Numbered from the stretch's first letter, positions 23,962 to 32,806 are shown. The stretch: DNA of 64,000 bases from Flavobacterium sp. (GCF_004211145.1 NZ_SEBS01000014.1:1-64000); one strand, 5' to 3'. The notes: generated by a model not told the origin, from the sequence alone. Made by a program: numbers and translations.

Positions 23962-26028
23962 TTAGTAATTGAATTTCGTTCTGTTGTCTTCGATGTCGGC
24001 GTCGGCTTTAAGCGCAGGAACAACGCGTCCAGGATAACCTGCCGTGACTTGCTTGAGCTTGTTCGTGTAATCGACGTGTTCTTTGATCGCAGGCGCTTTG
24101 GCAACGATTTTCGGCTGCACCATATAAACTCCTGAATTTCCTTCGATCGGTTTTGAAACTTTCCCGGCTCCAAGCGCGATGGCAGCTCCAACTACTTTCG
24201 GCTCTTGGCCTGCATTTGGAATTACGGCGTTTTCAAGAGTCAAGTCGGTTGCAGTTTGAACCGTCGTGTTGTTGGCTTGAGCAACGGCAGCGAGTGATCC
24301 GCCTTTCATTTTGGCGATGATCATCTCGGCTTTCTTTTTATTTTTAAGGATCGGCTCGACGCTTACACGCGCCTCGTCAAGAGAAAGAAGTCCTTCCGGA
24401 TTCACTTTCGTAAGTTTTACGATCACGTTACCCAAATTCACGACTTCGAAACGCTTCACGTCGCCGGCTTCAGTCTTGCTGTTGAACGCCCATTGCACGA
24501 TTTGACGTTGGTTTCCGATGTTTCCGAAAGCTTCGTCCATAGCTTTGACTTTCACTTTTGGAACGATAGTCAATTTCTCGGCTTTCGCCACCGATGCGAA
24601 ATCTTTGTCGTTCGCTTCCATCTCCACTTTTACCGCTTGTTGGTAAAGTGCATCGGTCGTCGCGTCAGACGGCTCGATTTTTTGGGCGATGATCGCCAAT
24701 CTGACCGCATCTTGCTTGTCGGTAACATTGATTACGTGGTATCCGAATTGCGTCTCGACCAAACCTATCGTACCGATTGGATTGTTGAATACGAAATCGT
24801 TGAACGGCTTCACCATTTGTCCCGATGAAAAATATCCAAGATCACCGCCTTGTTGGGCCGATGAATCGTCAGAATTCGTAAGCGCCAACATCATGAAACC
24901 TGATGGATTCGCTTTTGCCTGCGTCAACAAAGCTTCTGCTTTCGCTTTTGCTTCTTCTTTGGTTCTTTTCTCACGCTTGTTCGGCACTTGGGTTCCTTCC
25001 CAGCTGATCAAAATGTGACTTGCTTTTGCGTTCGCTCCGGCCTTGCGCCCCATTCCGCGGGTAATCGCATAGTAACCGCCTTGCATGTACGGTCCGTAGA
25101 TCGCGCCGACAGGAAGGTTGAACAACGCTTCGGCGTGCTCTGTAGGAAGGTCTTTTTTGGCGATGTAAGTCGAATCGTAAGGGACATCTGAATGTTTGTT
25201 CACGAAATCAGGAACGTCATTCGTCGTGCGGAAGTTTCCTGTGGTGTCAGTCGAAGTAAGCAACGCGTCGATGCTCGCTTTCACTTCAGCTTCATCCTTA
25301 GCCGATGGTTTGTCTTCGATCAGCACGTATTCAAGCTCGCGGTTCTCGTCAGCCTTATAGCGCTTTTCGTGTTTTTTCATGTAGTCGGTCAACTCGGCAT
25401 CAGTGATCTTAACGTCGCTGTCTTTAACCGATGAGAACAAAACGGCAACGTAATCGAATGTCGCTTTGGTCGTTTCGGCCTCATATTTATATTTGGCTTC
25501 GGCTTCGGTCACGAAAACTCCGCCTTTTACCAATGTGTTGTACAAAAGATATTTTGCATTCAAGGTGGCGTTTTTCTCGCTGTCTTTGAAAGCTGCGGCC
25601 ATTTCCGGGTTCGAGCTTACGAATTCCTGGAATTTAGCAACGTCGAATTCACCTTTGTCGTTCTTGAACATTGGGTTCTGACCGATCTGTTGGTCGTTCT
25701 TCAACGCTTCAAGGATGTGTTTTTCGCCGACGCGGATACCCAATTTGTCGAACTCCGCCGAAAGCAACGCGATCGCCACTTCACGGTCCCAAACGCTGTT
25801 TGAAGCCTGTGTAAGCGACATTCCTTGTCCACCTTTTTCAGCATTGCTCACCTTAACCCGGAAATCCTCGTACGTAATGTCTTTGCCGTTTATGCTTCCC
25901 ACGTCTTTAGACGCCATACCGATGTTACCGCTGGTAAACAAATCACCGATGAGGAACGCTAATAAACAAAATCCGATCACACCTATCAGGAGCATTGAGC
26001 GCTGTCTGATTTTTGATAAAACTGCCAT
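23962..26028 (-). CDS. PpiD-like membrane-anchored peptidyl-prolyl isomerase
   Basis: A 688-residue envelope folding factor. One N-terminal membrane segment (residues 12-32, LLIGVIGFCLLAFLIGDLF) anchors it. A SurA-N-type chaperone region spans about 40-270, and a parvulin domain begins with ASHILISWEG (about 340) and includes GGDLGYFSSGQMVKPFNDFVF and VETQFGYHVINVT, the conserved parvulin core. A second, degenerate PPIase-like region fills the C-terminal third. This order matches PpiD rather than soluble SurA. Last gene of the envelope operon that begins with coaX, from which it is separated by a 137-base gap holding a single AGAT array. Confidence 0.88.
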   Translation of the reverse strand: MAVLSKIRQRSMLLIGVIGFCLLAFLIGDLFTSGNIGMASKDVGSINGKDITYEDFRVKVSNAEKGGQGMSLTQASNSVWDREVAIALLSAEFDKLGIRVGEKHILEALKNDQQIGQNPMFKNDKGEFDVAKFQEFVSSNPEMAAAFKDSEKNATLNAKYLLYNTLVKGGVFVTEAEAKYKYEAETTKATFDYVAVLFSSVKDSDVKITDAELTDYMKKHEKRYKADENRELEYVLIEDKPSAKDEAEVKASIDALLTSTDTTGNFRTTNDVPDFVNKHSDVPYDSTYIAKKDLPTEHAEALFNLPVGAIYGPYMQGGYYAITRGMGRKAGANAKASHILISWEGTQVPNKREKRTKEEAKAKAEALLTQAKANPSGFMMLALTNSDDSSAQQGGDLGYFSSGQMVKPFNDFVFNNPIGTIGLVETQFGYHVINVTDKQDAVRLAIIAQKIEPSDATTDALYQQAVKVEMEANDKDFASVAKAEKLTIVPKVKVKAMDEAFGNIGNQRQIVQWAFNSKTEAGDVKRFEVVNLGNVIVKLTKVNPEGLLSLDEARVSVEPILKNKKKAEMIIAKMKGGSLAAVAQANNTTVQTATDLTLENAVIPNAGQEPKVVGAAIALGAGKVSKPIEGNSGVYMVQPKIVAKAPAIKEHVDYTNKLKQVTAGYPGRVVPALKADADIEDNRTKFNY

Positions 26029-26114
26029 TTTATATTCTTGATTTTTATTTCAGTTTGCGAAAATACAATTATCTATTTAATAACCATAAACTAATGGAAT
26101 TATTTCCATTTTTT

Positions 26115-26152
26115 AGATTGATAGATTTCAGATTGACAGATTTTCAGATGGC
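26115..26152 (+). repeat. AGAT tandem array, single copy
   Basis: Five successive AGAT-beginning units with lengths 8, 7, 8 and 8 before a last partial unit. The same unit order and lengths recur at 47331-47368 and, inverted, at 47435-47471. It lies between the CorC-like and PpiD-like genes. Confidence 0.6.
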
Positions 26153-26165
26153 AAAAGAACTTCAG

Positions 26166-27416
26166 TTAGCCGATGACCATTTTGACGAGCTCGATTTTTT
26201 TGTTCGTGGCCTGTTCGATCGTGAAACGGAAGTTGCCGATTACGACCTGTTCGCCTTTTTGAGGAATCTCGTTCGTGGAATTCACGATGAATCCGCCGAG
26301 CGTGCTGTAGGAATCGCCCTCAGGAATGTCCAGATTGTACGTTTCGTTGAGATATTCCACATCGAGACGCGTGGAAAAAAGCCAGGTCGTGTCGTTGATT
26401 TTCTCCTCGGTCTGTTTTTCGATCTCGTCGTGTTCGTCCTCGATCTCCCCGAAAAGTTCCTCGACGATGTCTTCAACCGTCATGATGCCCGCCGTTCCTC
26501 CATATTCATCGAGCACGACGGCAACACTTTTGCGTTTCTTCGTGAGCAGATCGAGCGCGTCCTTAATATATATGGTCTGCGGGACGAATTCTACGGGAAT
26601 CATCACCTGCTTGACGCGGCGCGGCTGTCGGAACAATTCGAACGAATGCACGTAACCGATGATGTCGTCGAGCGATTCCTGATACACGAGGATTTTCGAA
26701 TAACCCGTTTCGATGAACAATTCACGCAATTCCGAAACCGGCGCGTAGATATCGATCGCCGAGATTTCCATGCGCGGCGTCATGATATCGCGTGCCTTCA
26801 CGCCTGAAAAATCGAGCGCGTTCTGGAAAATCTGGATTTCCGAATCGACTTCCTCGTGCGCCTCGACCGTACTCATTTGTTCGGTTATGTAATTTCCGAG
26901 CTCGACCTTGCTGAAAAACACTTGTACCGGATCGCTTCCGGTCCCAAAGAATTTCTTGAGGATTATGTCGGAAAACCAAAGGATGAGCGTCGAAATGTAA
27001 TAGAAAATCTTGTAGAAGACGTAGGCCGGGAACGCGAAGAAACGCATGAGGCTGTTGGCGTAGATCTGGAAAAATACTTTGGGCAGGAATTCTGAAGTCA
27101 GCAAGATCACGACCGTCGCGATCAACGTCTGCAACAACAAATTCGACAACATCGTAAACTGGTAAGGCTGCAACCAACGCAGTAAAAGCGCCGACGCGAA
27201 ATAGCCGTAAACCACGAGCGCCAGGTTGTTGCCAACGAGCATCGCCGCTATGAATTTCGACGGTTTTTCAGTGAGTTTGGTGAGAATTCCGGCGAGGAAA
27301 CCGTCTTGTTTCTTCTCGATTTCAAGATAGATCTTGTTCGACGAGACGAACGCGATTTCCATGCCCGAAAAGAACGCGGCCAGTATCAGGCTAGTAATTA
27401 TGATACCGGTTTCCAT
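26166..27416 (-). CDS. CNNM/CorC-type transporter-like protein (hemolysin family)
   Basis: A 416-residue inner-membrane protein. An N-terminal CNNM domain with about four membrane segments (residues 5-165) begins ILAAFFSGMEIAFVSSNKIYLE. A CBS pair follows (about 195-325), with DIMTPRMEISAID and SVAVVLDEYGGTAGIMTVEDIVEELFGEIEDE, then a CorC_HlyC C-terminal domain (about 335-410, YNLDIPEGDSYSTLGGFIV). Related proteins act in Mg2+ or Co2+ handling. GldE of the gliding machinery has the same layout, but gldD, its usual neighbour, is not here, so I do not call it GldE. Three bases separate it from the preceding small gene. Confidence 0.87.
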   Translation of the reverse strand: METGIIITSLILAAFFSGMEIAFVSSNKIYLEIEKKQDGFLAGILTKLTEKPSKFIAAMLVGNNLALVVYGYFASALLLRWLQPYQFTMLSNLLLQTLIATVVILLTSEFLPKVFFQIYANSLMRFFAFPAYVFYKIFYYISTLILWFSDIILKKFFGTGSDPVQVFFSKVELGNYITEQMSTVEAHEEVDSEIQIFQNALDFSGVKARDIMTPRMEISAIDIYAPVSELRELFIETGYSKILVYQESLDDIIGYVHSFELFRQPRRVKQVMIPVEFVPQTIYIKDALDLLTKKRKSVAVVLDEYGGTAGIMTVEDIVEELFGEIEDEHDEIEKQTEEKINDTTWLFSTRLDVEYLNETYNLDIPEGDSYSTLGGFIVNSTNEIPQKGEQVVIGNFRFTIEQATNKKIELVKMVIG

Positions 27417-27419
27417 CGC

Positions 27420-27617
27420 TTATTTTTTATCGCGCCTGTTGTCCTCGAACTTGCGCGCAAACTTCATCCTGAAGAAAAACATGAAGATCGAAAGCGCCGC
27501 GATCACGAACCAGATCCAAAATCCTTCTTCGTGGTCAAGGTAGCGCAACACGCCCGTATAGATGAAAAATAGCCCTGCGGCGAGATAAATGTAAGGTACG
27601 ATTTTTAGATAACCCAT
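27420..27617 (-). CDS. Small two-helix membrane protein
   Basis: A 65-residue protein with two hydrophobic segments (about 5-22 and 32-48) and a basic C-terminal tail (FFRMKFARKFEDNRRDKK). No family motif is recognised. Its 3-base distance from the CorC-like gene and its place after lptC make it a member of the envelope operon. It looks real because spacing is tight on the 3' side and composition matches the neighbours. Function unknown. Confidence 0.7.
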   Translation of the reverse strand: MGYLKIVPYIYLAAGLFFIYTGVLRYLDHEEGFWIWFVIAALSIFMFFFRMKFARKFEDNRRDKK

Positions 27618-27665
27618 AAGTTTGTGATTGGCCTTTACGAATATAGTGAATATTCGCGGGCGGTT

Positions 27666-28220
27666 TTACATGTCGTTGCCGCGTTCGATCTCACCCGAGA
27701 TCTTTTGCGAGTTCACGACTTTGAAATCTTTGCTGAAGTCGACGCCTTGGCCGTACGAAACGCCTTTCGGGTCAGTGAATTTGAATTTCTTTTCAGTGAA
27801 GAACCATTCGTTTTTCTGATCGAAATACAATTGTTCGGTTTCGAGGCGCGAACCCGTGTCGGTCCAGATGTTCACGTTGCCTTGAAGGTCGATGAGATCG
27901 GTTCCTTTGTAACTCACCGCGTAATCTGATTTCACGTAGGTTTTCTTCTGGTTCTTATCGTAGAACGTCACGAGAACGCCTTTCGGGAATTCGATGAACG
28001 GATATTGCACCGCTCCGTAATCGAGCATCTTCGGGCTTTTTAGGATCGATGTGATGCGGCCTGAATCGGTGTATTTCAAATTGAAATCGTCGGCTTCCCC
28101 GCTCGGCGTAAATTCCGAAAAGCTCATTTTCTGGACTTCCTTGAAATTACTTTCGCACGAGATGCTGCCGACGAGTAAGATCGCCAACACCAAAATGCTT
28201 ATGTAGTTGCGTAATTTCAT
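27666..28220 (-). CDS. lptC: LPS export protein LptC
   Basis: A 184-residue periplasmic protein that receives lipopolysaccharide from the LptBFG transporter. The N-terminus looks like a lipoprotein signal (lipobox VGSISC, Cys22) rather than the uncleaved anchor of E. coli LptC; both forms occur in Bacteroidetes. The LptC beta-jellyroll is suggested by YPFIEFPKGVLVTFYD and the AVSYKGTDLIDLQGNVNIWTDTGSRLETEQLYFD repeat-like strands typical of OstA/LptC folds. Immediate neighbours (a TPR protein 3 bases upstream, CorC-like downstream) repeat the common flavobacterial order. Confidence 0.85.
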   Translation of the reverse strand: MKLRNYISILVLAILLVGSISCESNFKEVQKMSFSEFTPSGEADDFNLKYTDSGRITSILKSPKMLDYGAVQYPFIEFPKGVLVTFYDKNQKKTYVKSDYAVSYKGTDLIDLQGNVNIWTDTGSRLETEQLYFDQKNEWFFTEKKFKFTDPKGVSYGQGVDFSKDFKVVNSQKISGEIERGNDM

Positions 28221-28223
28221 GTT

Positions 28224-29510
28224 TTAGAGTTGCGGCACATCGACCGTTTCATTGATCCAACAGCCAAATGCAATGGTTTTTCCCGCCATTTTCGCTTCTT
28301 TGATTTCAGCCGATGTCGGTGCTTTCTCATTGTATTTCTTGACCATCTTGTCGAGGGCGTTCATTTTTGGATCGGCCGAAACCGCTTTTTTCATCGTCTC
28401 GGCGGCAAGCCAATTGAGCGCTTTCTTCTCGAAGTCGTTCTTGGCGCAATCTTTCCCTGCGTCGGCATACAATTGCGCAAGCAGAATGTAGGATTTGGCG
28501 AAGTTCGGTTGGACTTCGAGCGCTTTTTGGGCGTATTCCTTGGTCTTCGCTTTATCCGACTGCATGTAGATCATCGATGCGATCGTGAAATAGGTCGCGG
28601 CTTTATCACTCGGATCCTTACTTAAATCGGCCGATTGGTTGAAATATTTCGCCGCATCTTCCAATTTCCCGGCTTCGAAAGCCATCGTTCCGAGATTGTA
28701 CGCCGATTGTGAAGTCGGTTTGAGGTTTTGTTGCGCCTCGGATATTTTCGAAAAAATCGGGCTTCTCACACATTGCTTGTCGAGTAGTTTTTTACTTGCG
28801 ACGCCGAGCCAGATCGTGTCCTTTTTTCGGGCTTCGAACACTTCTCCGTAGTATTGGCTGAGGGTTTCGCAGGTTTCGAAATCAGAAACCAGCCTGTCCA
28901 TCGTATCGGCATAACGCTCGTTCGCTTTCGCATTTCCGGGAGATTCGGCCGTGAGCTTCGCCAAATGCGTCGCCAGCGCGTCACGTCTTACCAAGATGTT
29001 TTTGGGTGTAATCGTTTTGTCGCCGGCTTTTTGTTTTTCGACGTAAAGTTTCAGATACAGGTGCAGCGCGTCGACGTCCTTGAAATTCGACGGATTCTTG
29101 AATGCCTTGTCGAGTAGCGCGTAAATTTCGTCGCTCGTCCCGACCTTGTAGTGATCCATCGCCATCGCTTTATACAATGCGATCGGCACAGGATTATTCG
29201 GATAGTATTTGTTGTAATCGTCGTACAGTTTCAAAAGTTCCTGTACGCCACGTTCCTTTTGGTCGGCGGGAACGCGGTCGATCCGGAATTTTACGATTTC
29301 GAAGCCTTTGGTGTAAATTCTCTCGTCTAACGTCGGACATTTCTTGCGCAGTTCCGACCACGGAATCCACGCCTTGTCGTATTCGTTCGCCTTTACGAGG
29401 CTGTCGACCGAATAAAGTTTCAACTGGCAATCCCTGTCAGGCTTCTGCGTTTGGGAAAGACCCGAAACGACACATATTAGCACGAACAAAATAGCAAATT
29501 TCCACTTCAT
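28224..29510 (-). CDS. Periplasmic TPR-repeat protein
   Basis: A 428-residue protein with a signal peptide (residues 1-19, ending SGLSQ) and helical repeats throughout. Clear TPR-like units include SAYNLGTMAFEAGKLEDAAKYFNQ and DKAATYFTIASMIYMQSDKAKTKEYAQKALEVQPNF at about 285-350, the latter continuing into SYILLAQLYADAGK. No catalytic domain. It sits between the outer-membrane barrel gene and lptC in one operon, so a scaffold role in outer-membrane or LPS assembly is a reasonable but unproven guess. The C-terminus, ending FGCWINETVDVPQL, is conserved-looking but unassigned. Confidence 0.82.
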   Translation of the reverse strand: MKWKFAILFVLICVVSGLSQTQKPDRDCQLKLYSVDSLVKANEYDKAWIPWSELRKKCPTLDERIYTKGFEIVKFRIDRVPADQKERGVQELLKLYDDYNKYYPNNPVPIALYKAMAMDHYKVGTSDEIYALLDKAFKNPSNFKDVDALHLYLKLYVEKQKAGDKTITPKNILVRRDALATHLAKLTAESPGNAKANERYADTMDRLVSDFETCETLSQYYGEVFEARKKDTIWLGVASKKLLDKQCVRSPIFSKISEAQQNLKPTSQSAYNLGTMAFEAGKLEDAAKYFNQSADLSKDPSDKAATYFTIASMIYMQSDKAKTKEYAQKALEVQPNFAKSYILLAQLYADAGKDCAKNDFEKKALNWLAAETMKKAVSADPKMNALDKMVKKYNEKAPTSAEIKEAKMAGKTIAFGCWINETVDVPQL

Positions 29511-29535
29511 GACTTAATTCTTTTAAGGTTGACGT

Positions 29536-30801
29536 TTAGTCGTATTTGCGTCGGACGAACCATCTATCGTTGAACGAAAGTCCAACCGATAAATTGAAGT
29601 ACTTTTCTTCGACAAGCCCGTACGCTTTCGTGCCGCGCTTACCGTATTCCAATCCGATGTTTACGTTCGAGAACGCGCCTCCGATAGGCAATCCCAATCC
29701 GACGGTTCCTGCCGCATCGTGTATGGATTGTGCGTTTATGACCAAACCTGTGTTTTCATATCGGCCACCGGCTCGGTACGTTACGCGACTCAGATAGCTG
29801 CTGAATGAATTGTAGTTCGGAATATAATAACCACCGATGCTGTATTTTATTGCGTTTTCAAATCCGACATTCGTAAAATTGCCCGAGTCGAAACGGTTTG
29901 CCTGGTCTTTGTAATCCTGGAACGTTACCTCGGCTCCGACTTGCCATTTGGTCGGCTCGCCTAAACCTCCACCGATGCTGAATCGCGTCGGAAGCCTGAG
30001 ATCCAATTTAGACCGTACGCCCGGAATGGAATCGACGACTACTGTCGCTCCCGAATTTTGAAATTGGACGGTGTTCAGACGGATAATGTTGTCGGCGCTC
30101 AATTTGGTTCCCGGTGTATACGTTACGCCCGCGAATGCGCGCAATGTCTTGTTTATTTTGCCTTCGTACATCAATCCGGCGTTCATGCTCATGCCTCGGA
30201 CCTCGGTGATATTTTGTTCCCTCGTGCCGAATTGCACCCCGAAAACGCGCTGCGTGACGGTTGTCTCGATGTTTCCAAAGTTATAGTTCAAGTCAATCCC
30301 GATCCTGAAATTTTTTGTCATTTTATATCCGACGCCCGCAAAAACGCGATTCAACCCGCCCGTTCCTGAGAAGCTTCTCGTGGAAACTTCATCGTCCGGC
30401 AACAATACTTCGGTCCTTATCTTATAACCTACGGACGTGTATGGCATCAATCCGAACGAAACGCCCCATTTCTGGCCAACCGGTAAACCTACCGCAAGGT
30501 AATCGAGTACGACGCGCTTGGCTTGTTCGCTTTTTTGTTCGGTCGTGAGGTCGGCCCAAGAAGAAGTTCCTCCAATTGTGAATGTCGTTAGCTTCAATGA
30601 TGAAAAAGACGCCGGGTTTTGTATATTTATGTGGATACTGTCGGGAAAAATCGTAAGCCCGCCCATTGAGCGGTTTTCAACGGTTCCCTTGAAGCGCTGA
30701 TCCCCGATTCCGTAAAAAGAATATGGAGAATAACTGCCTTCCTGCGCAAAAGAAATGAACGACAGCAGCAAGCATGCGCTTACCAGAATTTTTTTAATCA
30801 T
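29536..30801 (-). CDS. Outer-membrane beta-barrel protein
   Basis: A 421-residue protein with a signal peptide (residues 1-19, ending SFAQ) followed by EGSYSPYSFYGIGDQRF and RSMGGLTIFPDSIHINIQNPASFSSLKLT, the N-terminal pattern of FadL/OMPP1-like Bacteroidetes barrels. The rest alternates polar and aromatic strands and ends with an aromatic-rich segment (FNLSVGLSFNDRWFVRRKYD), as expected of a barrel. Substrate unknown. Its first 8 bases overlap the 3' end of coaX, placing it second in the envelope operon. It is much shorter than TonB-dependent receptors and has no plug. Confidence 0.8.
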   Translation of the reverse strand: MIKKILVSACLLLSFISFAQEGSYSPYSFYGIGDQRFKGTVENRSMGGLTIFPDSIHINIQNPASFSSLKLTTFTIGGTSSWADLTTEQKSEQAKRVVLDYLAVGLPVGQKWGVSFGLMPYTSVGYKIRTEVLLPDDEVSTRSFSGTGGLNRVFAGVGYKMTKNFRIGIDLNYNFGNIETTVTQRVFGVQFGTREQNITEVRGMSMNAGLMYEGKINKTLRAFAGVTYTPGTKLSADNIIRLNTVQFQNSGATVVVDSIPGVRSKLDLRLPTRFSIGGGLGEPTKWQVGAEVTFQDYKDQANRFDSGNFTNVGFENAIKYSIGGYYIPNYNSFSSYLSRVTYRAGGRYENTGLVINAQSIHDAAGTVGLGLPIGGAFSNVNIGLEYGKRGTKAYGLVEEKYFNLSVGLSFNDRWFVRRKYD

Positions 30802-31525
30802 TTAGGATAAATTGAAATGTTCGGTTCAAACTTTCGAGCAGAAAATTTGGATTGGCAAATATGGTATTTTTTAATTGCTTAGCCAAAAAAACTGTATCAC
30901 CGCCAGTTAAAATTATGATAAAGTTTGGCCAGCGTTTTCGGGCGGAATCGATGAATCCGTCGATTTCATTCACCACGCCGTTCACGACTCCCGAATGTAT
31001 GGCCGCAGCCGTCGAATCGCCGATCGGATCGGGCGGAATTTCCTGCGTCAACAAGGGCAATCTCGCCGTGTAATTGTGCAGTGCTTCATACCGCAATCGG
31101 ATTCCGGGCGAAATGGATCCGCCAAGATAATTGTCGTCGGAATCAATATAATCGTAGGTAATGCAAGTTCCGGCGTCGATCACGAGCCTGTTCCGCTTGG
31201 GAAATTCAAGCACCGAACCCGAAGCCAAAACCATTCGATCAATTCCCAAAGTTGCGGGCGTCGCGTACTTATTTACAAAGGGAAAGATTGTTTCGTGCGT
31301 AATGAAATGGACTTTTACGCGACTTTCGAACTCCAAAATGCCTTCGTGTCGTGTTTTTCCTACCGACGCGACGACCAAATTTCCTATATTCGGATACGCA
31401 TCGAGAATTTCCCAAACCTTTTTTTGCCAGTCGCTTTCCAGCGTCACGAATTGATGCACGATCGCATCCTGCTCAAATACAGCGCCTTTCGTTCTCGTAT
31501 TCCCGATGTCGATTGTAAGTACCAT
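30794..31525 (-). CDS. coaX: Type III pantothenate kinase
   Basis: Phosphorylates pantothenate in the first step of coenzyme A synthesis; type III enzymes need a monovalent cation and are not feedback-inhibited by CoA. The 243-residue protein shows the ASKHA-fold phosphate-1 motif TIDIGNTRTKGAVF (residues 4-17), TLGIDRMVLASG (about 92-103), DAGTCITYDYID (about 116-127), the GG-SPGxxxR segment GGSISPGIRLRYEAL, and ILTGGDTVF near 206. First gene of a seven-gene unit running to the PpiD-like protein. A near-consensus TACCTTCG ends just before the ATG on the minus strand, hinting at a very short leader. Confidence 0.93.
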   Translation of the reverse strand: MVLTIDIGNTRTKGAVFEQDAIVHQFVTLESDWQKKVWEILDAYPNIGNLVVASVGKTRHEGILEFESRVKVHFITHETIFPFVNKYATPATLGIDRMVLASGSVLEFPKRNRLVIDAGTCITYDYIDSDDNYLGGSISPGIRLRYEALHNYTARLPLLTQEIPPDPIGDSTAAAIHSGVVNGVVNEIDGFIDSARKRWPNFIIILTGGDTVFLAKQLKNTIFANPNFLLESLNRTFQFILND

Positions 31526-31565
31526 TGGGCGCGAAGGTACGAATAGATTTTTTTACGCTTTTTGT

Positions 31566-31596
31566 TTTGCATAGATTAAAAATCATTCTATATTTG
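31566..31596 (+). promoter_or_regulatory. Promoter of tRNA-Phe
   Basis: TTTG (31566-31569), 19 bases, then TATATTTG (31589-31596): a perfect Bacteroidetes sigma-A promoter. It ends 16 bases before the mature tRNA 5' end. Confidence 0.85.
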
Positions 31597-31612
31597 CACC
31601 CGCATCTGCAAA

Positions 31613-31685
31613 GGTACCTTAGCTCAGATGGTAGAGCAATGGACTGAAAATCCATGTGTCCCTGGTTCGATTCCTGGAGGTACCA
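31613..31685 (+). tRNA. tRNA-Phe (GAA)
   Basis: A 73-base cloverleaf. The acceptor arm GGTACCT pairs with AGGTACC plus discriminator A; the D-arm is GCTC...GAGC; the anticodon stem ATGGA/TCCAT has loop CTGAAAA, giving anticodon GAA; the T-arm CCTGG/CCTGG... closes around TTCGATT. The 3' CCA is not encoded. It stands alone, with its own promoter and terminator. Confidence 0.97.
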
Positions 31686-31691
31686 CAAATT

Positions 31692-31718
31692 AACCCGAAC
31701 AACTCGTTCGGGTTTTTT
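31692..31718 (+). terminator. Terminator after tRNA-Phe
   Basis: AACCCGAAC and GTTCGGGTT arms around a 5-base loop, followed by a T-run. Starts 7 bases past the tRNA. Confidence 0.92.
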
Positions 31719-31774
31719 GTTTTTATTATTTTCTCGTTTTTAAGAACGGTTCCTATAACCGCCTGTATTTTCGA

Positions 31775-31806
31775 CACGAAGACTCGAAGACGCTAAGTCA
31801 CGAAGA
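31775..31806 (+). repeat. Four-unit array of CACGAAGA-like 8-mers
   Basis: Four consecutive 8-base units; the first and last are both CACGAAGA, the middle two are degenerate. The unit is the same kind as in the inverted pair at 20296-20401. Here there is no inverted partner. It lies just past the 3' end of the small minus-strand gene at 31813. Confidence 0.65.
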
Positions 31807-31812
31807 TTTTTG

Positions 31813-32127
31813 TTAGTAAAGAATTACATTCAATTGATTTTCGTCGTACGTGAATTTCGTTATGAAACCCTTTCGCAATGCTTCTTTGATCACCGCGAAC
31901 GAATGAATGGGATCGAGTTTGAGCAAATGATGGAACGAAACCTTGACGTAAAACGTGTCTTTTAATCGTGTGATGAATTTTTTCGTATTGCCTGTCACTC
32001 TTTTTCCATCGCGCCCGAAGTAGAAAAGCCGCGGATGGTCGAGCTCGTCAATTAGAAAATCCCCGACGTTTTGCGGATCTGGTAATTGGTCGAGTTTACA
32101 TTTAAATATCAAGGTATGCGTAATCAT
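31813..32127 (-). CDS. Conserved-looking small protein of unknown function
   Basis: A 104-residue soluble protein starting MITHTLIFKCKLDQLPDPQ and containing DELDHPRLFYFGRDGKRVTGNTKKFI. It has no signal peptide, membrane segment or known motif. I prefer the ATG at 32127 over the frame's first ATG at 32157, because the added residues look unrelated to the rest. Codon use resembles the surrounding genes. It stands alone between the tRNA and a 248-base gap. I do not recognise it. Confidence 0.55.
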   Translation of the reverse strand: MITHTLIFKCKLDQLPDPQNVGDFLIDELDHPRLFYFGRDGKRVTGNTKKFITRLKDTFYVKVSFHHLLKLDPIHSFAVIKEALRKGFITKFTYDENQLNVILY

Positions 32128-32188
32128 GGCGAAAGCTTTCAGGCAAGCTAACTCCAAATACGACTATAAAAATTACAGATTACGACGG

Positions 32189-32347
32189 TATATTTGCACA
32201 TACTCTTCGTCGCAAACCGCGATTTTGCTAAGTTTTTAGTGTGAAGATTATCTCAAAGGCGAAATTCCACCACTCTCTTTTTAATCGATAAAGTGCTTTG
32301 AAAATGTCGATTTAACAGATTGTCGAAAAAATCGCAAACTGTCTTTT
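32189..32347 (+). ncRNA. Candidate small RNA in the gap before the heavy-metal protein
   Basis: TATATTTG at 32189-32196 is a full -7 match on the plus strand, but no plus-strand gene follows before 32807. A hairpin at 32314-32342 (ACAGATTGTCG against TCGCAAACTGT, with one or two mismatches) is followed by TTTT. This could bound a transcript of about 140 bases. There is no -33 match and the terminator is weak, so it is a tentative call. Confidence 0.25.
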
Positions 32348-32375
32348 CGTGGAACGCGACCAATTTCATTTGGAT

Positions 32376-32729
32376 TTATGCTTTCTTGCAACAGGCGTCG
32401 AGTTTCTCATAGGAAGCCGGATCAGCTTTGATTTCATCGGCGTCGTAACCCAATTTGCTGATGGCGGTTTTTACCTTGCTCAAATCGGTTTTTTTGGAGT
32501 TGTAGGTTACTGTTATCGTCATCGCTTTTTCGTCGAGCACGACCATTTGAACGCCTTTCTCCTTGAGCAATGTCTTTTGGAATTTGTCGCCGCAGGTTTC
32601 ACATTGTTTGCAGTGATCGCAATTGATCAGTGTTTTTATGGTTGCGGTCTGCACGGTTTTTTGGGCCGAAATGTCTTGTGCGAAAAGTAAAACAAACGCC
32701 ACTAAAAAAATTTTGATTGCTGATTTCAT
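32376..32729 (-). CDS. Secreted heavy-metal-associated (HMA-like) protein with CxxCxxCxxC
   Basis: A 117-residue periplasmic protein. The signal peptide (residues 1-22, ending ISAQ) is followed by an HMA-like ferredoxin fold: KTVQTATIKTLINCDHC, VQMVVLDEKAMTITVTYN and KVKTAISKLGYDADEI are the expected beta-alpha-beta pieces. Instead of a single metal-binding CxxC it has Cys37, Cys40, Cys43 and Cys46, each separated by two residues, plus a CysCys pair near the C-terminus (113-114). Copper or another soft metal is the likely ligand by family. No exporter ATPase is next to it. Transcribed divergently from the AsmA-like gene at 32807. Confidence 0.8.
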   Translation of the reverse strand: MKSAIKIFLVAFVLLFAQDISAQKTVQTATIKTLINCDHCKQCETCGDKFQKTLLKEKGVQMVVLDEKAMTITVTYNSKKTDLSKVKTAISKLGYDADEIKADPASYEKLDACCKKA

Positions 32730-32806
32730 GTAATCTTTTTTAAACGGATCGTAAAAATATCACAATATCAAAAACGCCGCGCGAATATTCGCTATTTTTA
32801 TTCGAC

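Noticed and set aside
26166..27416. Gliding protein GldE
   Set aside because: The domain order fits, but the usual partner gldD is absent and the surrounding operon is of envelope and LPS genes, so only the broader CNNM/CorC call is safe.
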